Shown: positions 35,862 to 45,654 of the stretch, in pieces
Numbering within the stretch: position 1 is the stretch's first letter
Layout of the letters: each line of letters starts with the position of its first letter
Assembly (NCBI RefSeq): GCF_009002475.1
Contig: NZ_AP019860.1
Location: forward strand, 2,480,001-2,544,000
Direction of reading: 5' to 3'
Origin: Candidatus Uabimicrobium amorphum
GTDB taxonomy: Bacteria; Planctomycetota; Uabimicrobiia; Uabimicrobiales; Uabimicrobiaceae
DNA length: 64,000 nucleotides
Notes under the pieces: model-generated
Told to the model about the DNA's origin: nothing
The model's input: only the letters and a program-made list of their open reading frames with translations
Databases searched by the model: none
Program-made: the position numbers and the translations under genes

Positions 35862-38168
35862 ATGAGACTGTTTTTTATATATGTATTGATAATCACGTGG
35901 GTTTGTGCCGATATAGGTAATACACACCCTAACTCAGGTTCATATTCTCCTACCAGCGTAAAAAACGCTTCTCCAGGTAGTCACTTTGTGGGCAACGATG
36001 CTACGTTTGCCCTGTATGCCAAAAACGCCACCCGTGTTCTTTTGGAAATTTACGACAGCCCTTTGGGAAAAGAGGCCAAATACGATTACTGGATGGAAAA
36101 ACACGATAACGTGTGGCAGATCAAGCTACGCAATGTTGATAATGTTGTTTACTATGGATTTCGTTTGTGGGGCCCTAACTGGAAATACGATAACACTTGG
36201 CAAAGAGGCAATAGCGCTGCGGGATTCGTTTGCGATGTAGACGACAATGCCCACCGCTTCAACCCCAACAAAGTTGTTTTCGATCCCTACGCACGCGAAC
36301 TTTCTCACGACAAATCCGGGGCAAAGGTCAAAACGGAAATATTTGCTTCGGGAGACGGAAATTTTAAAGGTCAACCACGCCGCAATATCGACACCGGAAA
36401 ATGGGCTCCAAAGAGCATATTGTTCAAAAATGTTAAAGTTTCCGACAACAAACCAAATATTCCACAAAAAGATGCGATTATTTATGAAGCGCATGTACGC
36501 GGTATCACCAAACACAAATCAGCGATGCGTTTGCGCGATATTGTTTCCGGCATTCACGGTTTTGAAAACGTGGTAAATGTTCCACAAAAATATTTGGGAA
36601 CATACAAAGGCGCTGGTTACTTTGCCAAATATCTCAAAGCTCTGGGATTTAATACCATAGAACTTCTACCGGTTCATGAAACCGACAACGATGGTAATCC
36701 AGACAATAACCCAGGAGGCAATTACTGGGGATATGCGACTTATGGGTACTTCGCTCCTGACCGTCGTTATGCCTACGATAAATCTCCCGGAGGACCGACA
36801 AGAGAATTCAAAGAAATGGTCGCTGCTTTTCACCGCGAAGGTATTGAGGTTTATCTCGACGTGGTTTATAACCATTCCGGTGAAGGAGGAACATGGGATG
36901 CGAGTGGTGACACCGCCGATATATTGTTCTTTCGCGGCATTGACAACGCGGAATACTATGCGATTCCTTCTGGCGTACCCAATAAATATTGGGATTCTAC
37001 GGGATGTGGAAACAATCTGAATTGTGCAAAACCCGTGGTCAAAAAAATGATTCTCGATTCGCTGCGTTATTGGACGGAAGAAATGGGAGTGGATGGTTTT
37101 CGCTTTGACCTTGCCACAGTACTAGGTCGCGACATTTTACCAAACTTTGACTTCAACCGCGACGCACAACTATTAAAAGATATCGTAAAATTGCAACAAC
37201 AGACAAAAGCAAAAATGATTGCTGAAGCTTGGGATGTTGCGTGGCCAGGAGGCTATCAAGTGGGCCAGTTTCCACATGGTTGGGGCGAGTGGAATGGTCA
37301 GTACCGCGACGCCGTACGTCGTTTTGTCAAGGGAGATGGTGCCGGAACTGGTTTTGCCAACTTTGTCAACGGAAGTTACTCACTGTATATGGACCAAGGT
37401 GGTCCACACAAAAGCGTCAATTTCATTATCGCCCACGACGGATTTACCTTAATGGATTTGGTGTCATACAACCAAAAAAATAATAACAATGCATGGCCTT
37501 TTGGTCCATCGGATGGCGGAAACAATAGCAATGATGCTTGGGATTGTGGTGGTGATAAACAACTTCGTCGTCAACAATTGCGCAATCTATGGACGATTCA
37601 AATGTTTTCGCGTGGTGTTCCGATGTCGGTTTGGGGAGATGAGTTCGCCCGCACACAAAACGGCAACAATAATCCGTACAATATCGATTCCATCGCCACA
37701 TGGAATAACTACAATATGATCAATAGCGACACTCCACATATCCAACCCAACATAAATTACACCGACAATTTCGGACGCGATAGCAAAAACGACGATCTCA
37801 ACAACGCGTTCATTTTCACCAAAAAAATTATTGATCTACGTAAGAGGCATGACATCTTACGCCAAGATAACTACAGCGTTCCCTACCACTTTACCAAAGC
37901 AGATGGTGGTGCTTTGCAAGGTTACGATCGCGCAATGCGCATTCATATCGATGGGAAAAACGGAACTCATTTTATCTTGCTCGTCAATATGTGGCGTGAA
38001 AATGTGTCTTTCACCATTCCGGCAATCAGTGCGCGAAATTGGCGTCGTGTAATCGACACCGCTCACTGGGCAGAGGCGCACGATAATATTTGGCCACAAG
38101 GCGAAGCGATTATTAAAGGAAAGTATTCTGTAAAACCATGGTCGATTACTGTTTTACAGTTGAAGTAA
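35862..38168 (+). CDS. Secreted isoamylase-type glycoside hydrolase (GH13)
   Basis: 768 residues. Signal peptide (MRLFFIYVLIITWVCA), an N-terminal CBM48-like beta domain (NATFALYAKNATRVLLEIYD-type), then the GH13 barrel. Its four conserved regions are DVVYNHSGEGG, DGFRFDLATVLG (nucleophile Asp), MIAEAWDVA (acid/base Glu) and FIIAHDGFTLMD. The spacing and the PGGNYWGYATYGYFAPD motif are those of isoamylase/glycogen debranching enzymes (GH13_11), which cut alpha-1,6 links in glycogen or starch. The signal peptide points to use of external polysaccharide. Starts 4 bases after the C39-like gene. Confidence 0.93.
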   Translation: MRLFFIYVLIITWVCADIGNTHPNSGSYSPTSVKNASPGSHFVGNDATFALYAKNATRVLLEIYDSPLGKEAKYDYWMEKHDNVWQIKLRNVDNVVYYGFRLWGPNWKYDNTWQRGNSAAGFVCDVDDNAHRFNPNKVVFDPYARELSHDKSGAKVKTEIFASGDGNFKGQPRRNIDTGKWAPKSILFKNVKVSDNKPNIPQKDAIIYEAHVRGITKHKSAMRLRDIVSGIHGFENVVNVPQKYLGTYKGAGYFAKYLKALGFNTIELLPVHETDNDGNPDNNPGGNYWGYATYGYFAPDRRYAYDKSPGGPTREFKEMVAAFHREGIEVYLDVVYNHSGEGGTWDASGDTADILFFRGIDNAEYYAIPSGVPNKYWDSTGCGNNLNCAKPVVKKMILDSLRYWTEEMGVDGFRFDLATVLGRDILPNFDFNRDAQLLKDIVKLQQQTKAKMIAEAWDVAWPGGYQVGQFPHGWGEWNGQYRDAVRRFVKGDGAGTGFANFVNGSYSLYMDQGGPHKSVNFIIAHDGFTLMDLVSYNQKNNNNAWPFGPSDGGNNSNDAWDCGGDKQLRRQQLRNLWTIQMFSRGVPMSVWGDEFARTQNGNNNPYNIDSIATWNNYNMINSDTPHIQPNINYTDNFGRDSKNDDLNNAFIFTKKIIDLRKRHDILRQDNYSVPYHFTKADGGALQGYDRAMRIHIDGKNGTHFILLVNMWRENVSFTIPAISARNWRRVIDTAHWAEAHDNIWPQGEAIIKGKYSVKPWSITVLQLK

Positions 38169-38177
38169 AGCTTTTTC

Positions 38178-38201
38178 GTGGTAGGACAAATGTCCTACCA
38201 C
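38178..38201. terminator. Bidirectional hairpin between convergent genes
   Basis: Perfect 11-bp stem GTGGTAGGACA / TGTCCTACCAC with loop AA, just after the GH13 stop and touching the end of the convergent methyltransferase gene. Confidence 0.7.
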
Positions 38202-38986
38202 TACTCAATCACCACCGCCGCGGCACTTGATACATACTTGTGTTTATAAAAAAACGGTAAAAACGCATGCATTAGCCTCCAGCCGATGAGTAGTGGTAAG
38301 GAAAAATTTCTCTCCATCAACTTTGTGGCTTCCTTATCAAAAAGGAGCCCTGTATCTCCCCCATAACACAACCACGAAAATGAACGTCCAGATTCTTGCA
38401 AATATTCATAAAATGCCTGTGCTTCGTGAGCATACTCAAAAAATTCATCAAACACGATCACCGTACCTGGCACAATTCGTTCTTTGCAAAGCTCAAAAAT
38501 TGTTTTTGTCGCTTCATATGTGTCGCAATCGATATGGAGAAAAGAAAATGTATCGTGGTGTTGCTGTAAAAAAGGAGGTAGTGACTGCTGGAAAAAGCCT
38601 TTGATAAGACGTACATTATCGTGGACTTGTGGCAAAGTATTGTGGCGATCGAATGTTTTTTTATCTACCTTAACCGCAAAGCTTGTGGGACACCAATCAC
38701 GCTCAAATCCCTCAAAGCTATCAAATCCCCACACTGTATGCTCGGTATAATGTGCCGCAATCATATTGATACTTCGCCCCGAAAATACTCCAAACTCCGC
38801 AATCATACCATCGCGAATTGAAGTGTCCTCCACAACTTGATGCAAAACAGACGCAACCGGCGACTGCAAAAATAGAGGCTCCACTTTTTGCTTTAAAAAT
38901 TGTGCAAACCCGCGGTCTCCCCGAAAGCGAATTTTTTTTCTACGAATAGGTGAGTATATACGAATAATAACTTTGTCATTTGCCAT
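38201..38986 (-). CDS. TylF/MycF-like methyltransferase
   Basis: About 261 residues. SAM motif MIAEFGVFSGRSINMIA, VWGFDSFEGF, FLHIDCDTYEATKTI and VIVFDEFFEY match the TylF-like family of metal-dependent O-methyltransferases acting on sugars or related small molecules. ATG at 38986 has GGAA six bases upstream; the frame is open to 39067. Its substrate cannot be told; no sugar-biosynthesis genes are adjacent. Confidence 0.83.
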   Translation of the reverse strand: MANDKVIIRIYSPIRRKKIRFRGDRGFAQFLKQKVEPLFLQSPVASVLHQVVEDTSIRDGMIAEFGVFSGRSINMIAAHYTEHTVWGFDSFEGFERDWCPTSFAVKVDKKTFDRHNTLPQVHDNVRLIKGFFQQSLPPFLQQHHDTFSFLHIDCDTYEATKTIFELCKERIVPGTVIVFDEFFEYAHEAQAFYEYLQESGRSFSWLCYGGDTGLLFDKEATKLMERNFSLPLLIGWRLMHAFLPFFYKHKYVSSAAAVVIE

Positions 38987-39236
38987 AAATTTCCAAACCT
39001 GCAATGATAAATTGTAGTAAACTTGGTAAATATTAATGATATTATCATTGGTGTAGAATAACAACAAGTATATTATCGCGAAGGTATTTTGTGGTTTGGC
39101 TGGAGGATTGTAGTTTTTGGTACGTGGGGTTTAGGGGGCTTTAAAGAGAGGGATAATCACAGTAAGATTATGCTTATAATCCATATGGATTATAGCATTT
39201 CTTACATTGAGACTATAAAAATTTAGTAAAGAGGTA

Positions 39237-39428
39237 TTACACTGGTAGAACTTCTGAATCTAGATTTATATATAAAAACTCAATGCACAAAATAGCAAAA
39301 TAACGGCAAGATAAAATAGATAAAGCAACTGTATCAAAACTTACTTCACAGTTAGAAGTATACAAACAATAAGTTAAAACAAATAAACAAACAAATAATT
39401 TGATCAAACATGATTTGATAGCTTTCAT
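39237..39428 (-). CDS. Possible small secreted or membrane peptide
   Basis: 63 residues (MKAIKSCLIKLFVCLFVLTYC...). A Lys-containing start plus a hydrophobic stretch looks like a signal or single helix, and AAGGAG is eight bases before the ATG. No similarity is recognised. It is the only coding candidate in the 0.9-kb gap 38987-39885; the rest is AT-rich and holds the repeat at 39718-39808. Confidence 0.35.
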   Translation of the reverse strand: MKAIKSCLIKLFVCLFVLTYCLYTSNCEVSFDTVALSILSCRYFAILCIEFLYINLDSEVLPV

Positions 39429-39717
39429 TCTTATCTCCTTGTAAGTGGTTGATGTCGTTAATTAATTATTATGTTTATATATTACCGGAAAAACTCTGCC
39501 CAATCACCCAAAACGCCAAAGCCTTAAAATAAAAGGTTTTCAGAAATCTCAAAATCTCAAACGCTTATTTTACAGAACACAAGAACGTGTCAACCAACAA
39601 AAAGCTTTCAAAAACAAACATCACAGAGTAATCATTATGAAAAAAACAACTTATCACAGTTCTTTATTAGCAAGTTGTGCCTAGATTCGCTACAATAAAA
39701 GTGTGTTCGTATTTTAG

Positions 39718-39808
39718 ATTGGTGCCCTCACCATCGCCTTGTAGATTTCAGCTTCGCTGAAAGCAACAAGTCTCATGCCTCTCCCACAGGGAGAGGCGTA
39801 ACACGTCT
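39718..39808 (+). repeat. Solitary half copy of the dispersed hairpin repeat
   Basis: Starts ATTGGTGCCCTCACCATCG, then a stem-loop TTTCAGC-TTC-GCTGAAA inside CTTGT/ACAAG, then CCTCTCCC-ACA-GGGAGAGG and GCGTAACACGTCTT. It matches the right half (reverse complement) of the 297-bp elements at 46456-46752 and 60693-60989. Confidence 0.85.
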
Positions 39809-39885
39809 TCATTTACTTTTATTGTTTTATTCTATGCGCATTAAGATAAAAGTATTTGACCTCTGCCTGTGGGATGTATATTACG

Positions 39886-42120
39886 ATGAGTGCTACACAC
39901 AAACAATTTGGAAAATACAGTGTTGTCGCTAAAATTGGTCAAGGTGGTATGGGACAAGTTTTCAAAGCCTGGGACCCACACTTGCAACGATTCGTTGCAT
40001 TAAAGATCTTGCTCAGTAATAATGACGGTAACAACACTCATATTGAAAGATTCCTAAAAGAGGCACAAGCCAGTGCGCGATTATTGCATCCTAATATTGT
40101 ACGTGTATATGATTTGGGACAAGAAAATAACGTGTATTTTTTTACGATGGACTACATCGAAGGACACAGCCTACTCAAAGCAATAAAGACAAAAAAGTAC
40201 AGTTTGCGTAAAAAAGTCCTTCTACTCGAAACCATCGCTCGTGCAGTACACTTTGCCCACAACAATGGAGTTATTCACCGCGATTTAAAACCGTCGAATA
40301 TTATGCTTAATGGTGAAGGAACACCGTATGTCATGGACTTTGGTCTGGCAAAAATTACCAATGTCAAAAGTAAAAGGCTAACGCAGTCAGGGTCTATTAT
40401 TGGTACGCCGTACTATATGTCGCCAGAACAAGCACACGGAGATACCAAAGCGATTAACTGTAGTAGCGATGTGTACTCACTCGGCATTATTCTTTATGAA
40501 ATGCTCACCGACCGCGTACCTTTTTTTGGGAAATCTGCCATTGAGGTTCTCCTAAAAGTCATTGAAAAAGATCCGGTAGTTCCGTCAAAAATTAATTCGC
40601 GTGTACCAAAATCTTTAGAGGCTATTTGCCTCAAAGCAATGGCCAAAAAAAAAGAAAATCGCTACCTGTCTGCGCAGGATCTTGCCGATGATTTGCAAAG
40701 ATTTTCACGTGGTGAAAGAGTACTTGCCCTAAATCGTAGTTATTTTCGTCCAGTAATCTTATCACTTGTTGCAGTTGTTTTTCTCGCTACGACAATTTAC
40801 CTTTGTTATCCCAGAGATACAACGACACAACTCCCCCCAACAAAAAAAGGGCCCTATGCAAAAATGGTCGATGTGATACGCGACTATAAAAAAGTGACGT
40901 TCAACGAGTGGTACGCCGCAATTACAACACTAAAGAAAGTTTTGCAATTTATCAATGTACAGCAGCAACTCGATGCCAATTTCTCGGCTAAGAATTACCA
41001 AAAAGACATTGTTTTTTTGTGTTCCTTTATTGGAAAACACGCGGCACAAGCGACAGCAAACCCTTTGCGTTTACAGGAAGTTATCAACGAATTACTTCCG
41101 CTGTGGAAAGGCAAAGCGCTTTCCCTTGATTTGTGCATTTCGCTCCATAAAAAACTCGATGAGGTGTGGAGTAAAAAACCATTTAGCTATGATGCGAAAG
41201 TTAGTATTGCCAAATTTAGCATTAGTTGTGAAAAAGAAATCGTTTTACGCCAAGTAGAAAACTACATTCCGCAGGTACCGCTCACCACCAAAAAGTATAA
41301 ACAAATATACAACTACTTATTCAAAAACGTACATCTCAAAAAACATACTCCCAACGCCTATCATTTTGTAAAAAAAGTATCTACAACGTTACCGATACAA
41401 TATCTTGCCCAAAACGTATTAGCACACAAACAAACACAAGCAAAAAAGTTATGGATAAATACCAGTAACTTAAGCTATGAGTGGTTTACAAAACAGCCCA
41501 AAAATACCCGATGGCGCGGAACATGGATATTTTTTGTAAAATTCTTACACCCAGAATATCCCCTACACAACATTCGTGATATCGAAAATCTTTTTCAAGA
41601 AAAGCCACATGTCGATGACTACCTGTTCGCGGCATCGCTTGTCGCATACGTTCAACAGCATTTTTCAAAAAGAGATAATCACATCGTACAAGCAGCGGCG
41701 TTTGCTCCTCTTACAATGAGGTCTACAAATTTGGCAATCAATTTACAAGGGAAAATAAAGAACTACTTCTCTTATAGCAAAAGATTTCTTGGGCAAGAAT
41801 ATCCCCAAAAAGGACATCCATGGCGCATGTCAGATGCTGCGTGGATTCCCAACGAACAAATGTGGAAGCAGTGGACAGTGATCGCCGCAAATCCACATCA
41901 GTGGATTAACACCCCACAATTGGTAAAATCATATCAACGTTGGTTACAATTCAACATATTTTGGTACGATCGTGCCAATTTAGTCTTTTACCGAACGATC
42001 GAAGGCAAAATGCTCGCCCAGCAACAAGCCAACTTTGAAGAAGTACGCACAAGAATACAAAAATACTACAAAGCAAACAAGAGAGTAGAAAAATACTTGC
42101 AAAAACAATATGGAAAATAG
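39886..42120 (+). CDS. Membrane Ser/Thr protein kinase
   Basis: 744 residues. Kinase domain about 1-270: IGQGGMGQVFKAWD, VALKILL, HRDLKPSNIM, DFGLAK and YYMSPEQAHGD; all catalytic residues present. A single membrane helix near 288-306 (VILSLVAVVFLATTIYL) is followed by about 430 residues of alpha-helical, Lys-rich extracytoplasmic sequence with no known domain. Start uncertain: ATG at 39886 (chosen) or 39874; no strong ribosome site is seen. It lies 11 bases before the pseudokinase gene, so the two form an operon. Confidence 0.9.
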   Translation: MSATHKQFGKYSVVAKIGQGGMGQVFKAWDPHLQRFVALKILLSNNDGNNTHIERFLKEAQASARLLHPNIVRVYDLGQENNVYFFTMDYIEGHSLLKAIKTKKYSLRKKVLLLETIARAVHFAHNNGVIHRDLKPSNIMLNGEGTPYVMDFGLAKITNVKSKRLTQSGSIIGTPYYMSPEQAHGDTKAINCSSDVYSLGIILYEMLTDRVPFFGKSAIEVLLKVIEKDPVVPSKINSRVPKSLEAICLKAMAKKKENRYLSAQDLADDLQRFSRGERVLALNRSYFRPVILSLVAVVFLATTIYLCYPRDTTTQLPPTKKGPYAKMVDVIRDYKKVTFNEWYAAITTLKKVLQFINVQQQLDANFSAKNYQKDIVFLCSFIGKHAAQATANPLRLQEVINELLPLWKGKALSLDLCISLHKKLDEVWSKKPFSYDAKVSIAKFSISCEKEIVLRQVENYIPQVPLTTKKYKQIYNYLFKNVHLKKHTPNAYHFVKKVSTTLPIQYLAQNVLAHKQTQAKKLWINTSNLSYEWFTKQPKNTRWRGTWIFFVKFLHPEYPLHNIRDIENLFQEKPHVDDYLFAASLVAYVQQHFSKRDNHIVQAAAFAPLTMRSTNLAINLQGKIKNYFSYSKRFLGQEYPQKGHPWRMSDAAWIPNEQMWKQWTVIAANPHQWINTPQLVKSYQRWLQFNIFWYDRANLVFYRTIEGKMLAQQQANFEEVRTRIQKYYKANKRVEKYLQKQYGK

Positions 42121-42131
42121 CGGAGCCCGAT

Positions 42132-45100
42132 ATGACAAAATCATTACACGTAACCAAAGTTCCGAAAAACAACAGCCATCAAAGCCAAAACTTACTCAAT
42201 GCTGCTCAAAGTTTGCTACAACTTGCGCCGCGCAGTTTTCAAAAAGTTTACTCCATAGAGCAAGATTGTGAAAACTATTACATGGTGTTAGAGACCATCG
42301 ACGATGACTCTATTCACACGTGGCTAGAGAAAAAGGGAATGTTTTCGCAAGCTTGGACCATAGCGATTATCTATCAGGTACTACAAGGTCTATCCATCAG
42401 TCACAAAATAGGAGCTCTCAATCACGCCATCCATCCCAAAAAAATATTTTTGCAAAACAGTGGTCAAGTCAAAATGAGTGCTTTTGGCCTAAACTTAGTC
42501 ACAGGTAAAAGTGGCTTTGAGCTAGATAGCTTTTCTCATAAAAACAAGGGAACCTATACAATCTCCGAAGAAGAAAGCTATTATTTTTGGTCTCCCGAAC
42601 TTTACGCGGGAGAAAAGCTCGATCCAAGAGCAGATATTTATTCTACAGGAGTCCTCTTTTACTATTTGTTAACGAAGCATTATCCATTGGGAAAAGGCGA
42701 AGGACTTGCTTATCTCAATCGACTCCTCGACACACAAGCAACCGATATCAAACAACATTCGCCGCACATTGACGACGAACTACAAAAAATTGTTATGAAA
42801 ATGCTAAACGCAGACAAAGAGCAACGTTATCAAAATGCTGAAGATGTTCTTGCCGACTTGGATTGTATACTTAGCCCCCAAAGTAAAAAGCTCATTTATA
42901 GTACAACCGTTTCCAATAAAAACGTCTTAAAGCCCAAAAAACTAGTCGCAGAAATAACAACAAGTCCAAGTGCGCCCATAAAAGTATTGGCCGTTGCACG
43001 TCAGAGTACGAAAAACTTATTACAAACCCAAAAATATTTAATAAAATTGATCAAACAAAACGCAACAAGTGACCATGTAGATGAATTGCTATTTCTCCAT
43101 GGTAAACTGACGGTGAACAATACAAACGAGACTTCGAAATTGAGACGCGGCGTCCAAAAAATAAAAACTCTGCTCATGAATTCTAGTGTCCCGACAACAA
43201 ATCGCAAAATCGAAGATTTTATTGAAAAAAGTATTCTACAAGATCCACATTTTTTTGAAAATCCATCTGGCGGTGACGATCATGACATTTTTGCGAACTG
43301 TGACTTTGCGCTAGACTCTTTTAAGATTAGGAAGATAGAGAAGACGCAAAGTAAGTTACGAAAAAGACAAGAAGCATTAGAATACGTGGCGCAACAAGAA
43401 AAGTCTTTCGTAGAAGAACTGAAAAAAAATAAAGCGAAAGAAGAACGAAGCCCAACACCGGCTACCCACACAAACGAAAACCAAGATCAACAACAAGAAG
43501 TACAAATGAGCGATGATTCAAATAGCAATTTGCAAACACCACAAAGCCCATCCAACGATGATCCACCAAAACAAGGCGAAGAGTTACAACAACACCAAAA
43601 ATCACAACCTACACATGAAGAACGGCCATCGCAAACACAACAGAGTATCGATGATCTTCCCGAAGAAAACCGTCCCCGTAAAAAACTTGGTCGTATACTC
43701 ATCGACTTACACCTCATCACCGAGCAACAATTGCGAATTGCGCTTTTACAGCAAGAGGATGGGAAGTATGACAAAAAGCTTGGAGAAGCACTAATTACAC
43801 TGGGGTTTCTCTCAGAAACAGAACTATACAAAGCTCTTGCGCAGCAGTTCTCCTTGCCTTTTATCGATATTTCACAAGAAGACATTCCCATGGAGGTAAT
43901 TGAGTGTGTTCCACGAAACGTCGTAGTAGAAAGAAATATTTGTCCCGTAACAAAAACCGCACGCTCTCTCGTCGTAGCCATCACAGACCCTCTAGACCTG
44001 TTCACAATCGAAGATTTAAGATTTTTACTTGGTTGCGAAGTCGATACTGTACTCACAAACCCACAAGCGATGAAATTAGCTATTGAGAAATACTATACAA
44101 TAGACACGTCACAACTCCAAGATATGTATGAAATCGTCACGTCTGCCGATTTGGACGAGGTAGAGCAAGAGGTGTACGCAGAGGAAGAGGTGATAGAGTT
44201 CGAAGAGGCGATAGAATTCGAAGAGGCGATAGAATTCGAAGAGGCCGAAGCGGCTGACTACAGCATAGAGCCACAAGAAACCGTCTATGACGACGAAGCG
44301 GCACAACGAGAGATTACATCAACAGATGTAACCTTGGGGTTCCTTTCGGAAGAAGAAGAAAAAGAAGTTCCCAAAACAGCGCAACCACAACCTGAAATAA
44401 AACGCAAAAAAGTCACCCTAGAAAAAACCGCGGAAGAAAAACCTGTAGAGAAAATATCGAAAGTCGAAAGCGGTAAGAAAAAATTCAAAGACGCCAAAGA
44501 AAAAGTAGTTGTTACCCGCAAACCTGAGCCGCCACAAATTGCGCAAGTGGACAAAAATTGGGAAAAATGGCTAAATGACGATGCTGGCATTCCCGGTCCG
44601 GTAGAAAGGCTCGTCGCACATAGCCGTTTACTGCTCCAAACAATGCAAGCCACACTCGGACTATATTTTGTTCTTTTTGCCAATGCCATAGATATGTTTA
44701 TTGACACCGTAAGCAGCTATGTACAAGGAATTTTTCGCGCTTGGAAAATGGCGCACACTATAAAAAGAGCGATGAGAAGACGTGACCCAAATATATTACA
44801 TTCCGAACTTTGGCAAGATTACACAAAAGCGCGTTGTTTGCTGTATCGACTAACTTATAATTCCAATGCCACCACAAAACAAATTGCCCTCTTACAAGAA
44901 GATTACAAACGAGACATTGTCCTAAAGCTTGTTCTAGAAACACGTCATCATTTAGATCAAATGCGCCGCGATTTAGATTTTATCACCGAAAAAGAAATAT
45001 CAAACACCACGAAAAGTACCATAAAGGACGCTATGCTGAGTTTTATCCCCAATCCAATTTCGATTTTCGCCCCCATAAAAGATTTCTTTATCTTGGCATT

Positions 45101-45587
45101 TGCCATGAACTATTCACGAAATGAAATCAACAAACTTTACGTGTTGCTGCTACACAACTACGACCAGTTAATGCTAAAACTCCAAGACAAACACGATATT
45201 ACTGCACATCACAACTACCTACTGCTTTATCAGGAGCAAAGTTTTTATCAACGACAAACCGACACCCCACAAAATATCGACGAGGTTATCAACGCTTCAC
45301 GCACAACGCTACGTAAAATGATATGGGCGCTATGCAAAGCCGAAGTATTTTTTAACCCACAAAAGTGGAGTTTACAAGACCTTACCGCTGAGATCAAACG
45401 TCGCAATGAAGATTGTGATCCTCTATTACTTTTGGAATGGGAAATACGCCTAACCAAATGCGTTGCACAAATTGTAAAAAAACACAACATAGTATTTGAT
45501 GACGACAAACGACTACAGGCATCCGAGAAAACAAGCCTACATCGCTCTTTTCATTTACAAAAAAAATTAACTAGAATGTTTATGTAA
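42132..45587 (+). CDS. Pseudokinase fused to MshEN-type domain
   Basis: 1151 residues. Residues about 1-260 have the kinase fold but lack catalytic residues: ALNHAIHPKKIFL replaces HRDLKPxN, MSAFGLN replaces DFG. SPELYAGEKLDPRADIYSTG retains the F-helix region. After a coiled Lys/Gln-rich linker, residues about 517-660 form a T2SSE_N/MshEN domain with two motifs starting KLGRILIDLHLITEQQL and KLGEALITLGFLSETEL, each closing LLQQ/LAQQ. Related domains bind c-di-GMP. An acidic tandem repeat (VIEFEEA/AIEFEEA, DNA 44190-44250) and a helical C-terminus with hydrophobic segments follow. Cotranscribed with the active kinase gene 11 bases upstream. Confidence 0.85.
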   Translation: MTKSLHVTKVPKNNSHQSQNLLNAAQSLLQLAPRSFQKVYSIEQDCENYYMVLETIDDDSIHTWLEKKGMFSQAWTIAIIYQVLQGLSISHKIGALNHAIHPKKIFLQNSGQVKMSAFGLNLVTGKSGFELDSFSHKNKGTYTISEEESYYFWSPELYAGEKLDPRADIYSTGVLFYYLLTKHYPLGKGEGLAYLNRLLDTQATDIKQHSPHIDDELQKIVMKMLNADKEQRYQNAEDVLADLDCILSPQSKKLIYSTTVSNKNVLKPKKLVAEITTSPSAPIKVLAVARQSTKNLLQTQKYLIKLIKQNATSDHVDELLFLHGKLTVNNTNETSKLRRGVQKIKTLLMNSSVPTTNRKIEDFIEKSILQDPHFFENPSGGDDHDIFANCDFALDSFKIRKIEKTQSKLRKRQEALEYVAQQEKSFVEELKKNKAKEERSPTPATHTNENQDQQQEVQMSDDSNSNLQTPQSPSNDDPPKQGEELQQHQKSQPTHEERPSQTQQSIDDLPEENRPRKKLGRILIDLHLITEQQLRIALLQQEDGKYDKKLGEALITLGFLSETELYKALAQQFSLPFIDISQEDIPMEVIECVPRNVVVERNICPVTKTARSLVVAITDPLDLFTIEDLRFLLGCEVDTVLTNPQAMKLAIEKYYTIDTSQLQDMYEIVTSADLDEVEQEVYAEEEVIEFEEAIEFEEAIEFEEAEAADYSIEPQETVYDDEAAQREITSTDVTLGFLSEEEEKEVPKTAQPQPEIKRKKVTLEKTAEEKPVEKISKVESGKKKFKDAKEKVVVTRKPEPPQIAQVDKNWEKWLNDDAGIPGPVERLVAHSRLLLQTMQATLGLYFVLFANAIDMFIDTVSSYVQGIFRAWKMAHTIKRAMRRRDPNILHSELWQDYTKARCLLYRLTYNSNATTKQIALLQEDYKRDIVLKLVLETRHHLDQMRRDLDFITEKEISNTTKSTIKDAMLSFIPNPISIFAPIKDFFILAFAMNYSRNEINKLYVLLLHNYDQLMLKLQDKHDITAHHNYLLLYQEQSFYQRQTDTPQNIDEVINASRTTLRKMIWALCKAEVFFNPQKWSLQDLTAEIKRRNEDCDPLLLLEWEIRLTKCVAQIVKKHNIVFDDDKRLQASEKTSLHRSFHLQKKLTRMFM

Positions 45588-45654
45588 ATTGATGCAAGAT
45601 GTTAACAATATAAACTGCCCCAATATTTCAGAACATACAAGATGGAGTAATTTT

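Noticed and set aside
43487..44056. 189-residue antisense Ser-rich frame
   Set aside because: It overlaps the linker and MshEN region of the pseudokinase fusion; composition is only the complement of Gln/Glu-rich codons.
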